Shown: positions 13,551 through 14,492 of the stretch, one piece after another
Numbering within the stretch: position 1 is the stretch's first letter
How the letters are laid out: every line of letters begins with the position of its first letter
Assembly: GCA_021157485.1 (NCBI GenBank)
Contig: JAGGWO010000048.1
Coordinates: forward strand, 1 to 14,492
DNA: 14,492 nt
From: Sulfurimonas sp.
GTDB taxonomy: Bacteria > Campylobacterota > Campylobacteria > Campylobacterales > Sulfurimonadaceae
Direction: 5' to 3'
The notes under the pieces: model-generated
Seen by the model: the letters and a program-made list of their open reading frames with translations, nothing else
The model's database searches: none
Told to the model about the DNA's origin: nothing
Program-made: the position numbers and the translations under genes

Positions 13551-14489
13551 ATGAAATCAATTAAAAGTTTAATCTTAGTATTTCTACTTACAAGTGGAAT
13601 TATTGCAAGTGCACAAGATATTCAGATATATACAGCTGATAACTCCAATGGTAAAATCACTGGGGCTTCAATTGAGAAAGTTTTTGCAGATGCAGGCTTT
13701 AAAATATCTGGACATAATGATATGAATGTGGCATTTCAAGGAAAATTCCAAAAAACAAACCACAAAATGTATCATCTTTTTACTCTTTACAAAAAAGATT
13801 TAGTTTTAGAATTAATTAAATTATCTCCAAAAGCTGCACTATTTACACCTCTAAGTATGTCACTTTACATGGATAAGGGTTCAAATGATATTTCTATTTC
13901 ATCTATATCATTACAAGGTATGGCAAAAGTTACTGGTATATCAGCGGATAATGATTATATGATTGCGTATAGTAAACTAATTAGAGATACTCTCAAAAAA
14001 GCTCTTCCAAATGGTCATTTTGAAACAATAACGTACAAGGCAAGAAACGAAGGTGAGCTAATAACTTCTTTTCTTATAGAGATGGAAGCGGACGACATTA
14101 CTCCTGAAGGTATAGAAGAGGAGCTAGAAGGCATACAGGAGGAGCTGGAAAGTTCATTAGAAACTGTTGGTTTTGTTATTGCCGGATTTAATAGACTTGG
14201 AGATGAGTTTAAAGAAGCTGGATATGATAAATATGACTTTTTTGATGCATACTCTATTTGTAAGCTTCCAGTTATATTTGAAGTATCTAAAACTCACCCG
14301 GAAGCTGGTGCTTTTGCTCCTTGTACTGTTTATATGTATAAAGAAAAAGGTTCTAACACAATACAGATGGCTTACCCGTCAGTATATAACTGGATTAGCT
14401 CATTAGCTATTAAAGATAAACCATCTATAAAAGTATTAGTTGATGCAGAAAATATCATGGTGGAAGTAATTAACGAAACAATAGAATAA
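13551..14489 (+). CDS. Exported protein with two DUF302 domains
   Basis: The 312-residue protein starts with a signal peptide (MKSIKSLILVFLLTSGIIASAQ), so it is periplasmic. Two DUF302-like halves can be recognised. PKAALFTPLSMSLYMDKGSN at 93-112 matches PEAGAFAPCTVYMYKEKGSN at 250-269, and a GF turn precedes each (49 and 207), so the halves are offset by about 157 residues. An acidic linker (EGIEEELEGIQEELESSLE) lies around residues 183-201. DUF302 proteins adopt the TT1751-like fold and often sit near sulfur or redox genes; their function is unknown. GGGGA just before the ATG gives a strong ribosome binding site. It follows the MOSC gene by 29 bases, so both may be one unit behind the sox operon. 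Two adjacent stop codons end it at the window edge. Confidence 0.85.
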   Translation: MKSIKSLILVFLLTSGIIASAQDIQIYTADNSNGKITGASIEKVFADAGFKISGHNDMNVAFQGKFQKTNHKMYHLFTLYKKDLVLELIKLSPKAALFTPLSMSLYMDKGSNDISISSISLQGMAKVTGISADNDYMIAYSKLIRDTLKKALPNGHFETITYKARNEGELITSFLIEMEADDITPEGIEEELEGIQEELESSLETVGFVIAGFNRLGDEFKEAGYDKYDFFDAYSICKLPVIFEVSKTHPEAGAFAPCTVYMYKEKGSNTIQMAYPSVYNWISSLAIKDKPSIKVLVDAENIMVEVINETIE

Positions 14490-14492
14490 TAA

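Overview
The window looks like a chromosomal piece of a sulfur-oxidising member of Campylobacterota, most likely Sulfurimonas or a close relative. The reasons are the low G+C content, the T-rich stretches in front of TATAAT-like -10 boxes, the linkage rnhA-rnc-aroC known from Helicobacter and Campylobacter, and a split-type sox cluster in the order soxC-soxD-soxY-soxZ-soxH without soxXAB. The genus is inferred from remembered gene content, not from a search.

Layout. 1-617 is the 3' end of a receiver-domain (REC) protein, probably a hybrid histidine kinase cut off by the window edge. 686-4374 is a tight housekeeping operon: an unknown 155-residue protein, a LapB-like membrane protein (one N-terminal TM helix, TPRs, C-terminal four-Cys metal site), RNase HI (GTG start), RNase III and chorismate synthase (TTG start). 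The first junctions overlap and the last has no gap. 4385-4738 is a convergent gene for a small exported DUF6488-like protein. 4938-5297 encodes a small monohaem cytochrome c. 5430-5798 is an unknown gene. 5930-7417 encodes a twin-arginine sulfide:quinone oxidoreductase (SQR) that closely resembles the mitochondrial/type II family and is closed by a clear intrinsic terminator. 7514-8195 is a pair of overlapping unknown genes, the second a two-TM protein. 8456-12938 is soxCDYZ-soxH. 13081-14489 carries a MOSC-domain protein and an exported protein with two DUF302 copies.

How the genes fit together. SQR would feed electrons from sulfide into the quinone pool. SoxYZ is the covalent carrier of sulfur intermediates, and SoxCD, a molybdenum and dihaem sulfane dehydrogenase, oxidises the bound sulfane sulfur on it. 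SoxB and SoxXA, needed for the thiosulfate cycle, must lie elsewhere. The cytochrome c may accept or pass on electrons. SoxH, MOSC and DUF302 proteins form an accessory tail of unproven role.

No gene-free stretch exceeds 300 bases. The longest, 8196-8455 (260 bases), carries the sox promoter, a bipartite direct repeat also found upstream of the cytochrome gene, and a possible relic of a membrane-protein gene. Nothing here is an obvious new defence or mobile system: I saw no transposase, integrase, CRISPR array, tRNA or rRNA. The best leads are the shared upstream elements, a start-less small membrane ORF with a strong hairpin behind soxH, and unusual cysteine or export features of SQR and SoxD.
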